From positions 1 through 5,201 of the forward strand of contig JAEZBR010000029.1 of NCBI GenBank assembly GCA_023426935.1: a stretch of DNA of 5,201 nucleotides. Reading direction: 5' to 3'. Position 1 is the stretch's first letter, and each line of letters opens with the position of its first letter. This document shows positions 1-5,201 of this stretch, piece by piece. The DNA is from Bacillota bacterium. GTDB lineage: Bacteria > Bacillota_I > Bacilli_A > Erysipelotrichales > Erysipelotrichaceae. The translations under genes and the position numbers were made by a program. The notes beneath the pieces are model-generated. The model was given only the letters and a program-made list of their open reading frames with translations, did not search any database and was not told the origin of the DNA.

Positions 1-60
1 GAGCCGTATAAAAGCGCCTGTTAGGGCGCGGCCAGTATTAGAGCCTTATAGGCGCATATG
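1..60. repeat. GC-rich island of short direct and inverted repeats (window edge)
   Basis: A decamer at 1-10 (GAGCCGTATA) recurs at 41-50 with one change (GAGCCTTATA). The word GCGCC at 14-18 is inverted as GGCGC at 25-29, giving a 5-bp stem with a 6-base loop, and GGCGC occurs again at 51-55. Base composition is 32 G/C in 60, visibly richer than the flanking genes. Together with the hairpin at 66-84 this makes a run of small fold-backs. It resembles the structured end of an IS200/IS605-type element or a dispersed intergenic repeat, but no transposase is in the window and the left part is cut off. The repeats are seen directly; the mobile-element reading is a guess. Confidence 0.45.
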
Positions 61-84
61 AAAAACCACCAGCTAAGCTGGTGG
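61..84 (-). terminator. Rho-independent terminator of the MFS-SIS operon
   Basis: On the minus strand the stop codon of the SIS gene is followed after four bases by the hairpin CCACCAGC-TTA-GCTGGTGG (8-bp perfect stem, 3-base loop, 84 to 66) and then five T residues (65 to 61). This is a textbook intrinsic terminator. On the plus strand the same hairpin is followed by a looser T-rich run (85-97), so it might also stop transcription entering from the left. A hairpin of this shape could alternatively be the end structure of an IS200/IS605-like element that now doubles as a terminator. Confidence 0.8.
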
Positions 85-88
85 ATAT

Positions 89-799
89 TTATTTCTTGAA
101 TAATTCGATGTTATGCTTGTCGCCGGCATCCACATTGGAAGAGATGAAGACCGGGGCGGAACCATGTTCCTTAATCTGAAGATCGACGAAGTTTGAAACC
201 ACGGCATCAATCAGGAAACAATCCATGATCGTCGAAGTCGGTCCGGTTTGGGTTCCGTCACTGTGGGTCAGGGAAACATCACCATAATCAGATTCGTTAT
301 TTAAACATAGATCCGCAAGATTGCAGAGTTTCTTGCCACTGGCATGGCGACTCTTGATTTTGGCTTGATTATTCATCGCGGTAATCGCAATGATTTTCAA
401 ACCTTTCTCTTTAAATTTAAGTGCCATTTCAACGACGAGACCATTGCGTCCGGAATTAGAAGTCATGACCACGACATCGTCCTTTTGAAAATCATAGAGA
501 CCCATGATCACGGTTGCATATTCCGGGATTCTTTCGATGTAGGTACTCTTGATAATATGATTCATTGATAATTCATTTTCCAAGATTGGTACGAATCCGG
601 CATAACCGCCGGCTCTGCCGAAGACTTCCTGCCCGGTCATGTAAGAATGTCCGGTACCGAAGAAATAAATCTTGTGGCCGGCTTCGACACAATCGTTGAA
701 CATTTTCGCTGCTGTATCGATATGCTCACTCTCTTGTTTTGCTGCCGTTTCGACCTTTTCTTCAATTATTCTTGCAAAATCACTCGTAAGCTTAGACAT
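89..799 (-). CDS. SIS-domain phosphosugar-binding protein, UPF0309/COG4821-like
   Basis: This 236-residue soluble protein is probably a cytoplasmic phosphosugar-binding protein, isomerase or sensor of the SIS (sugar isomerase) fold. The visible SIS signatures are the loop FGTGHSY (47-53), the phosphate-binding serine loop TSNSGRN (113-119) and GPTST (186-190). The C-terminal PVFISSNVDAGDKHN (216-230) is typical of the UPF0309 group, which has about this length and no established reaction that I can name. The start is supported by GGAGGAA at 809-815, about ten bases upstream. It lies 47 bp downstream of the MFS gene on the same strand with no hairpin between them, so it is probably the second gene of that operon, followed at once by a terminator. 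The pairing suggests handling of a phosphorylated sugar or amino sugar derived from the imported substrate. No sugar kinase or PTS component is visible nearby, so the substrate is unknown. The family call is firm; the function is inferred. Confidence 0.88.
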   Translation of the reverse strand: MSKLTSDFARIIEEKVETAAKQESEHIDTAAKMFNDCVEAGHKIYFFGTGHSYMTGQEVFGRAGGYAGFVPILENELSMNHIIKSTYIERIPEYATVIMGLYDFQKDDVVVMTSNSGRNGLVVEMALKFKEKGLKIIAITAMNNQAKIKSRHASGKKLCNLADLCLNNESDYGDVSLTHSDGTQTGPTSTIMDCFLIDAVVSNFVDLQIKEHGSAPVFISSNVDAGDKHNIELFKK

Positions 800-846
800 A
801 ATTATTGATTCCTCCGTTTCTTTCTTTAATCATACAATGAATATCT

Positions 847-2151
847 TTAGTTTCCTTGACGATTCAACTTAAATATTTGCCGGAAAGGAATATAAATGAA
901 CAAAGCACAGATTCCGGCCGCTAAGAAGATCCAACAAACCGGTAAGTTAACAACTTCGTTATAACTGTTGATATAAGTTCCGGCATTCGAATTATTCGTA
1001 ATAAAGGAACCAATATTAGGACCAATTACCATCGGAATCAAGACATAGGCTAGTAGGCGGATTCCTTGAAACATTCCGACATGTTCTTTAGGGGTGTAAT
1101 CCCGTGTCGAAGCCATCAAAATGATACTGATCGTCACGAAGCCGATCATCATGAGCGTCCCAACAATCGCAAAACCGATAACGGAATGAACAAAGGTAAG
1201 AATGACAAGACAGATAGCGAAGAGAGCGATAGACAGATAACCCATTAGCTTTCTTCCTAACTTATCAATCAGACGGCCTAAGAAAATCGAAGCTAAGGAG
1301 GCTAAAAGAATTACGATAGCCATGACGATGCTGTAAGTCAAAGTCGAAAAGTTCAAAGTCTTTTCTAAGTAAATCAATAAATAAGGCATAAAGATCTGAG
1401 TCGCAATATTAAAAACACAGAGCCCGGCTAAAGTAAGGTAGAACATTTTATTTTCTTTGATTACTTTAGGTTTAAAACCATAAACTAGAGTTGCGAAGAA
1501 ACTTTCCTGATGTTCGGGCTTGGCAATCTTAGTATCCTGGACGAAGAATAAACCTAACAAGCCGCAAATCGAGACGCCGATTCCCATGATGACAAAGAAT
1601 AACGGCCATCCGGTCTTTTCGATGATAATTCCGCTGGCGCCGGCAACTAATAACATCGACAACAAGGGGAAAGTATTCAAGACACCTTCGACCCTGGTGC
1701 GGTTAGTATGATCGGTTGATTCGGTTACCCATGAATTAAATGAAGCGTCATTTGCTGTGGAACCGAAGAAAGTCATTACGCAGTCCATAAAGATAACCGC
1801 AAAGACGGTTAAAGGTAAGACCTGGCTAAGATTTACTCCGGTAAGTTTAGAAATGTTATCGCGGGAGATAAACGCAAAAGACAAAGTAGAAATTCCCCAG
1901 AAAACATAGCCCAAGCAAAGAAACATTTTCCGATGTCCGACTCGATCGGAAACAGTTCCCATTACTAACGTGGTCAGAGTCGCAAAGATGGCACTGTAAG
2001 CGACCATGTTAGCGATGTCGGTCGTTGAACCGCCGATATAATTGAATAAGAATAAATTGAATTCCATATTCTCAATCGACCACGCAATCTGTCCAATCAA
2101 TCCGAATAAAATAATTGTCAACCACTGCTTTTTTCCTAGTTTAGTTATCAT
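847..2151 (-). CDS. MFS transporter, probable sugar:cation symporter (GPH/SLC45-like)
   Basis: This 434-residue integral membrane protein has about twelve hydrophobic segments by eye, as expected for a major facilitator. The MFS motif A between segments 2 and 3 is clear at 65-75 (GTVSDRVGHRK), and its pseudo-repeat between segments 8 and 9 is at 292-301 (GRLIDKLGRK), showing both halves are intact. The opening (IGQIAWSIENMEFNLFLFNY, 19-38) and the segment around 349-381 (STRDYTPKEHVGMF, then PMVIGP) resemble bacterial transporters annotated as SLC45/GPH-like sugar symporters. Uptake of a sugar or glycoside with a proton or sodium is therefore the likely job, and the substrate cannot be read from sequence. 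The ATG follows AAAGGA at 2158-2163 with a six-base gap. It is the first gene of the operon and the SIS gene follows. A TATAAT box and an inverted repeat just upstream suggest local control. Confidence 0.87.
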   Translation of the reverse strand: MITKLGKKQWLTIILFGLIGQIAWSIENMEFNLFLFNYIGGSTTDIANMVAYSAIFATLTTLVMGTVSDRVGHRKMFLCLGYVFWGISTLSFAFISRDNISKLTGVNLSQVLPLTVFAVIFMDCVMTFFGSTANDASFNSWVTESTDHTNRTRVEGVLNTFPLLSMLLVAGASGIIIEKTGWPLFFVIMGIGVSICGLLGLFFVQDTKIAKPEHQESFFATLVYGFKPKVIKENKMFYLTLAGLCVFNIATQIFMPYLLIYLEKTLNFSTLTYSIVMAIVILLASLASIFLGRLIDKLGRKLMGYLSIALFAICLVILTFVHSVIGFAIVGTLMMIGFVTISIILMASTRDYTPKEHVGMFQGIRLLAYVLIPMVIGPNIGSFITNNSNAGTYINSYNEVVNLPVCWIFLAAGICALFIYIPFRQIFKLNRQGN

Positions 2152-2174
2152 GTTAATTCCTTTCAGTAATGCGA

Positions 2175-2193
2175 AATACTAGCCTCTAGTGTT
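2175..2193. promoter_or_regulatory. Near-perfect 19-bp inverted repeat, candidate operator
   Basis: AATACTAG (2175-2182), a 3-base centre CCT, and CTAGTGTT (2186-2193) form an inverted repeat with seven of eight arm positions paired. The inner 5-bp arms ACTAG/CTAGT match perfectly. It sits directly downstream of the minus-strand TATAAT box, so it would cover the predicted start of the MFS-SIS transcript. It also lies immediately upstream of, and touches, the weak plus-strand AT box. That is a good place for a repressor of either or both genes. In RNA it could alternatively fold into a short leader hairpin. No regulator gene is in the window. Confidence 0.4.
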
Positions 2194-2199
2194 ATTATA
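2194..2199 (-). promoter_or_regulatory. -10 box of the MFS-SIS operon promoter
   Basis: Read on the minus strand, 2199 to 2194 is a perfect TATAAT, about 43 bases upstream of the MFS start codon. This predicts a start near 2187 and a leader of some 35 bases. A -35 element is poor: the best hexamer at a 16-base spacing is TTCCGA (2221-2216). The promoter may therefore be weak or activator-dependent. On the plus strand the same AT-rich stretch gives TATTAT (2193-2198) as a possible -10 for the VanZ-RDD gene, also without a convincing -35. Confidence 0.45.
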
Positions 2200-2207
2200 T
2201 ACCTTGC

Positions 2208-2214
2208 AAGGAGG
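2208..2214 (+). promoter_or_regulatory. Strong ribosome binding site fixing the VanZ-RDD start
   Basis: AAGGAGG ends six bases before the ATG at 2221, an ideal match and spacing. This supports that start codon and suggests efficient translation initiation for the two-gene plus-strand unit, because the second gene has no site of its own. Confidence 0.8.
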
Positions 2215-2220
2215 ATCGGA

Positions 2221-3336
2221 ATGTTAAGTCGTTATGCTTCACCACTTCTTTCGGCAGTTGCGTTATTCCCCGCGATAGCGGGTTTATTTACTTTACCTTT
2301 CATGGTTCATCAGTATCGCAAATATGGATCGATTCCGTTTTTAAGAATTCTGGCGATTTACTTATTTATCTTTTATCTATTATGTGCCTATTTTTTAGTA
2401 ATTCTTCCCTTACCTTCAGTTGAAGAAGTAGCGACCTATACCGGCGCTACCTATAATCTGATTCCGTTTAAATTTATCGGTGAGTTTGTGACTAAGACGA
2501 ATTTTTCCTTGCTCGATCCTTCGACCTGGTTAAGCTCGTTTAGTAATTTCATAATATTAGAGCCGTTATTCAACATTCTATTAATCGTTCCTTTCGGAAT
2601 ATTTCTACGTTATTACTTCGGCTACAGTTGGAAAAAAACCGTTGTTTTTTCTTTCCTATTATCGCTATTCTTTGAGTTGACCCAGTTGACCGGACTCTAT
2701 TGGATTTATCCGCGTTCTTACCGCCTGTTCGATGTCAATGATTTAATTAACAACACTTTGGGAGGTTTTCTCGGGTGGCATTTAGAGGCCTTATTCCGCA
2801 AACTAATTCCTAGCCGTCAACGCTTGGATGTTGTGGCTTATGATCGGGGACAGACCGTCACCTATTTACAGCGAATTGTCGCATTATGTTTCGACGGTAT
2901 TTTCCTCTTAAGCATAAACGGAGTCATTCTTATCTTTCTAAATATCAATGATAAATATATCTGGCTTATTCCCTTGGTAAATCTATTGTTTGTGACCGTT
3001 ATGGTTTACATACTTAAAGGATCCACTTTAGGTAAACGCATCGTTAAGATTAAATTAGTGAATACGGCTGATTCTTCAAATCCTTCTTTTCTAAGATTAT
3101 TGCTAAGATATTCGATACTGTTCCTATGGCTGATTGAAGGAATGCCATTGGCACTCTTCATGACTGATTTAAGTGGGGGCTTAGGCATTATTCTGATACT
3201 AGTCTGGTGTTGTTCTTGGGTGTATCTCTTAATCGACATGGTCAAAAACCGAAACAAGGGAAAACTATTAAGATACGAGAAATGGAGCGGAACTTCCAAT
3301 ATAAATATGGTTATTTCCAAAGATCCTCATGAGTGA
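2221..3336 (+). CDS. VanZ-RDD fusion membrane protein
   Basis: This 371-residue polytopic membrane protein is built from two known domains. The N-terminal VanZ-like part (about 40-195) has hydrophobic helices plus the family signatures FNILLIVPFG (117-126), FFELTQLTG (150-158) and FDVNDLINNTLGGFLG (170-185). The C-terminal RDD part (about 213-358) starts at QRIVALCFD (217-225) with the expected Arg and Asp, and carries the STLGKRIVKIKLV motif (268-280) after its second helix. VanZ is named for a teicoplanin-resistance accessory gene, but most family members have no proven role and this copy is not linked to van genes. RDD domains are likewise poorly defined, with some linked to transport. The VanZ-RDD architecture is, to my knowledge, recurrent in Bacillota and not an artefact. 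The start is set by AAGGAGG at 2208-2214. The stop overlaps the next gene's start by 8 bases. The function is uncertain, perhaps related to the cell envelope. Confidence 0.9.
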   Translation: MLSRYASPLLSAVALFPAIAGLFTLPFMVHQYRKYGSIPFLRILAIYLFIFYLLCAYFLVILPLPSVEEVATYTGATYNLIPFKFIGEFVTKTNFSLLDPSTWLSSFSNFIILEPLFNILLIVPFGIFLRYYFGYSWKKTVVFSFLLSLFFELTQLTGLYWIYPRSYRLFDVNDLINNTLGGFLGWHLEALFRKLIPSRQRLDVVAYDRGQTVTYLQRIVALCFDGIFLLSINGVILIFLNINDKYIWLIPLVNLLFVTVMVYILKGSTLGKRIVKIKLVNTADSSNPSFLRLLLRYSILFLWLIEGMPLALFMTDLSGGLGIILILVWCCSWVYLLIDMVKNRNKGKLLRYEKWSGTSNINMVISKDPHE

Positions 3337-4165
3337 AGAAATCAGTCATCGTTTGATTACAACTTATCGTAAAAGACTTTGGTCACCATGTACTAAAGCA
3401 ATCAGAGATTATGCCTTAATTCAGGAAAACGATAAAGTTGCGGTTTGTATTTCCGGGGGGAAAGATTCTTTTCTGGCGGCAATTTTATTGCGGGAATTAC
3501 AACGGCACGGACCAATCCCGTTTGAACTAAAGTATCTTTGTTTGAACCCCGGTTATGACGAAAAGACAATCGCTTTGATTAAAAAGAATGCTGAGCGGTT
3601 AGATCTTAAGTTAGAGTTCTTTTCGGCTACGATCTTTCGTTATGTAGAAACCTTAAAAGAAAGACCTTGTTATCTCTGTGCCAGGATGCGCCGAGGAAAT
3701 CTATATCATGCAGCCGAAACCTTAGGTTGTAATAAGATTGTCCTAGGGCATCACTATGACGATGTTATTGAAACGATTTTAATGAATCTAATGTATGCCG
3801 GTAAATATCGAACGATGCTACCGAAGATTCAAAGTAAGAATTTTAAAGGCATGTCCTTGATTCGACCGTTATATCTAATCGAAGAAAAAGATATTCAGAA
3901 TTTCTGGCAAAAACAGGGATTTGAATTTATTCACTGTGCCTGTACTTTATCGGAAAAGGAAGGTATGGAAGAAAGTTCAAAACGTTTAGCGGTCAAGAAG
4001 TTTATCGCAAAGGAAAGTAAAACAAATCCCTATTTGAAAGCGAATATCTTTAACAGTGCACAAAAAGTTAATTTGGAAACGGTAATATCTTATGTGGATG
4101 CTTCCGGTATTCATCAACAATATGATCCCGAATCACCGCATTTTGTGCCTAAAAACGAAGACTAA
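3329..4165 (+). CDS. TtcA-family PP-loop tRNA thiolation protein
   Basis: This 278-residue cytoplasmic ATP-pyrophosphatase is related to TtcA, which thiolates cytidine 32 of tRNA using ATP and an Fe-S cluster. The PP-loop SGGKDS is at 42-47, the family motif LGHHYDDVIET at 139-149, and a C-x-x-C (Cys114, Cys117) at CYLC. In E. coli TtcA (311 residues) three cysteines, 122, 125 and 222, bind the cluster. Here 114 and 117 fit the first pair, and Cys203 or Cys205 in HCAC fits the third; the second C-x-x-C is replaced by C-x-C, as I recall in Clostridia-type homologues. The ATG lies within the end of the VanZ-RDD gene (shared ATGAGTGA) and has no Shine-Dalgarno sequence upstream, so translation is probably coupled. 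The 3' end overlaps the opposing surface-protein gene by 33 bp. The substrate tRNA position is inferred, and other thiolation targets are possible. Confidence 0.85.
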   Translation: MSEEISHRLITTYRKRLWSPCTKAIRDYALIQENDKVAVCISGGKDSFLAAILLRELQRHGPIPFELKYLCLNPGYDEKTIALIKKNAERLDLKLEFFSATIFRYVETLKERPCYLCARMRRGNLYHAAETLGCNKIVLGHHYDDVIETILMNLMYAGKYRTMLPKIQSKNFKGMSLIRPLYLIEEKDIQNFWQKQGFEFIHCACTLSEKEGMEESSKRLAVKKFIAKESKTNPYLKANIFNSAQKVNLETVISYVDASGIHQQYDPESPHFVPKNED

Positions 4166-5201
4166 GGATAAAGGTACTAGACCTAGCAAGAACCATGAGG
4201 GATTGGTTTTATCGCCGGTCTTTACATTATACGTATTAGTACGCACTAAATAATTAAGTTGGGAATCTGACGTTACTTCAATTTTAACTAAAGTATTATC
4301 CGGTCGGTAATTATCCGGAGCTTTAGTTTCTTTTAAATAATAGACCCCGGCTTCTAAATTCTCGAAGGATACTTTTCCGGAAGTATTGCTGACTTGTTTA
4401 TTCAAAACCACTTTACCTTCTTTATCCTGATACAAAGTAAATTCGGCTTCGCTCAATGGATTATTTGTTTTGGAATCTTTTTTCATAATTTCAAATTTAT
4501 ATCGTTTGAGTTTATTCTCAATCGTAATTGTTTTCGGTGCAATCAATTGATAGGTCGCTTCGAAAGAATATTTCTCTGGTGATAATTGATATCCCGGGTG
4601 AGTTTCAATTTCTTTGAAGTAAAACTTTCCGGGGAAAGGTAGGGTAACTTCTAAGTGACCATTCTGGTCGAAAGAGAATTCTTCAATCAAACTGTCAAGG
4701 GGATAATCGGTAAAATCCTGATCGGCATATAGACCGACTCTTATTTTTTCTAGTGCCTCATTACCTGGAATAAATAATGAAGTTTCCAACTTTTTGTTAA
4801 CATTGATGATTAAAGGAATTTTCTCGTCCTGTACTTCAACTTTTTTCTCAATCGTAACATTCTCATTCCCCGCCACGATACTGACCGGATATTTTGTGGG
4901 ATCGATCTGATATCCTTCCGGAGCCGAGACCTCAAATAGGGTATATTCACCTAAAGAAAGATTGTCAAACACCAAATTTCCGGCCTCGTCGGTATATCCG
5001 TCACCCTTAATATAACCTTGGTTATCGATCAGCTGGTAGTGGGCTTGAGAAACATTGATCACCGCTTTTTGTTTCGACTTTTCGCTCTTATGCAATAGAA
5101 CTCTTCCAGTCAAGGGATAGTCAAAGAATTCCACGGTCAAAGGGTCGGAATTGCTGATTTCAAAACTCAAAGGTTCCGTATTAAGATAATATCCTTGAGG
5201 G
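4133..5201 (-). CDS. Cna_B/SpaA-type wall-anchored surface protein, 3' part (5' end outside window)
   Basis: 355 C-terminal residues are visible, and the frame is open to the window edge. A TTG at 5170 is not a real start: the upstream codons (PQGYYLNTEP) continue a Cna_B domain. In visible numbering there is the end of one domain (1-28), then three whole prealbumin-like Cna_B domains (about 31-127, 131-230, 233-322). Each whole domain has a Glu seven residues before the Tyr of its xPxGY-like turn (E90, E197, E291), a Lys near its start (K38, K136, K240) and a terminal Asp/Asn (D125, N229, N322). That is the pattern of intramolecular isopeptide bonds. The C-terminus is a sortase-type signal: NVKTGD (325-330), a hydrophobic stretch (about 335-350) and the tail RHKMR. 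NVKTGD is not canonical LPXTG. The likely role is a rigid stalk, adhesin or pilin-like protein; the missing N-terminus would hold the signal peptide and any binding domain. Confidence 0.9.
   Translation of the reverse strand, partial: PQGYYLNTEPLSFEISNSDPLTVEFFDYPLTGRVLLHKSEKSKQKAVINVSQAHYQLIDNQGYIKGDGYTDEAGNLVFDNLSLGEYTLFEVSAPEGYQIDPTKYPVSIVAGNENVTIEKKVEVQDEKIPLIINVNKKLETSLFIPGNEALEKIRVGLYADQDFTDYPLDSLIEEFSFDQNGHLEVTLPFPGKFYFKEIETHPGYQLSPEKYSFEATYQLIAPKTITIENKLKRYKFEIMKKDSKTNNPLSEAEFTLYQDKEGKVVLNKQVSNTSGKVSFENLEAGVYYLKETKAPDNYRPDNTLVKIEVTSDSQLNYLVRTNTYNVKTGDKTNPSWFLLGLVPLSLVFVFRHKMR

Noticed and set aside
2..61. Plus-strand open frame ending at TGA 59-61, giving a tail such as APVRARPVLEPYRRI
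   Set aside because: It could be the end of a gene from the left, but only 19 codons are visible, the region is full of short repeats and hairpins, and no domain is recognisable.
344..568. Plus-strand 74-codon open frame inside the SIS gene
   Set aside because: It is antisense to a conserved SIS domain, has no recognisable motif, and is a shadow of the real frame.
1520..1711. Plus-strand 63-codon open frame inside the MFS gene
   Set aside because: It is antisense to intact transmembrane coding sequence and resembles no family; a shadow frame.
3006..3320. Minus-strand 104-codon open frame inside the VanZ-RDD gene
   Set aside because: It is opposite the RDD domain, which has clear family motifs in the plus frame; the minus frame shows no domain.
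2221..3336. Glycopeptide-resistance gene, because of the VanZ domain
   Set aside because: No vanA/H/X/Y/R/S-type genes are present, and VanZ-like domains are widespread in Bacillota without resistance; the RDD fusion also differs from VanZ itself.
4191..4210. Weak hairpin AACCA/TGGTT followed by TTT, possible terminator for the TtcA-like gene
   Set aside because: The stem is only five pairs with an eight-base loop and a short T-run, and it lies inside the opposing coding sequence, where the bases are explained by the membrane segment.

Overview
The window looks like chromosomal DNA of a low-to-mid-GC Gram-positive bacterium (Bacillota). The signs are strong GGAGG-type ribosome sites, a wall-anchored Cna_B/SpaA-type surface protein, a VanZ-RDD membrane protein, and a Firmicute-type TtcA-like protein with a C-x-C instead of the second C-x-x-C. 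A gut Erysipelotrichia-like or related lineage would fit, but the sequence alone does not settle it. It is densely coded: five protein genes, no stretch over 300 bases without a gene, and no rRNA, tRNA or CRISPR seen.

Layout. Bases 1-60 are a relatively GC-rich island of short direct and inverted repeats. A Rho-independent terminator hairpin (61-84) follows and closes a two-gene operon on the minus strand. That operon is read from about 2190 downwards: an MFS transporter resembling sugar:cation symporters (847-2151), then a SIS-domain phosphosugar-binding protein of the UPF0309/COG4821 kind (89-799). A 69-bp divergent intergenic region (2152-2220) carries a TATAAT box for this operon and a near-perfect 19-bp inverted repeat over the predicted transcription start. 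On the plus strand come a VanZ-RDD fusion membrane protein (2221-3336) and a TtcA-like PP-loop tRNA-thiolation protein (3329-4165), overlapping by 8 bases. The last gene, on the minus strand (4133 to beyond 5201), is the 3' part of a multi-domain Cna_B surface protein. Its 5' end lies outside the window and its 3' end overlaps the TtcA-like gene tail to tail by 33 bp.

How they work together. The MFS and SIS genes probably form a small sugar or amino-sugar uptake and handling unit, possibly controlled by a local operator. The VanZ-RDD and TtcA-like genes look translationally coupled, although no functional link between the families is known to me. The surface protein is an independent cell-envelope gene. 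I see no clear evidence for a wholly new system. The points most worth checking are the repeat island at the left edge, the operator-like repeat, the VanZ-RDD/tRNA-thiolation coupling, and the non-canonical sorting signal with its apparent series of isopeptide triads.
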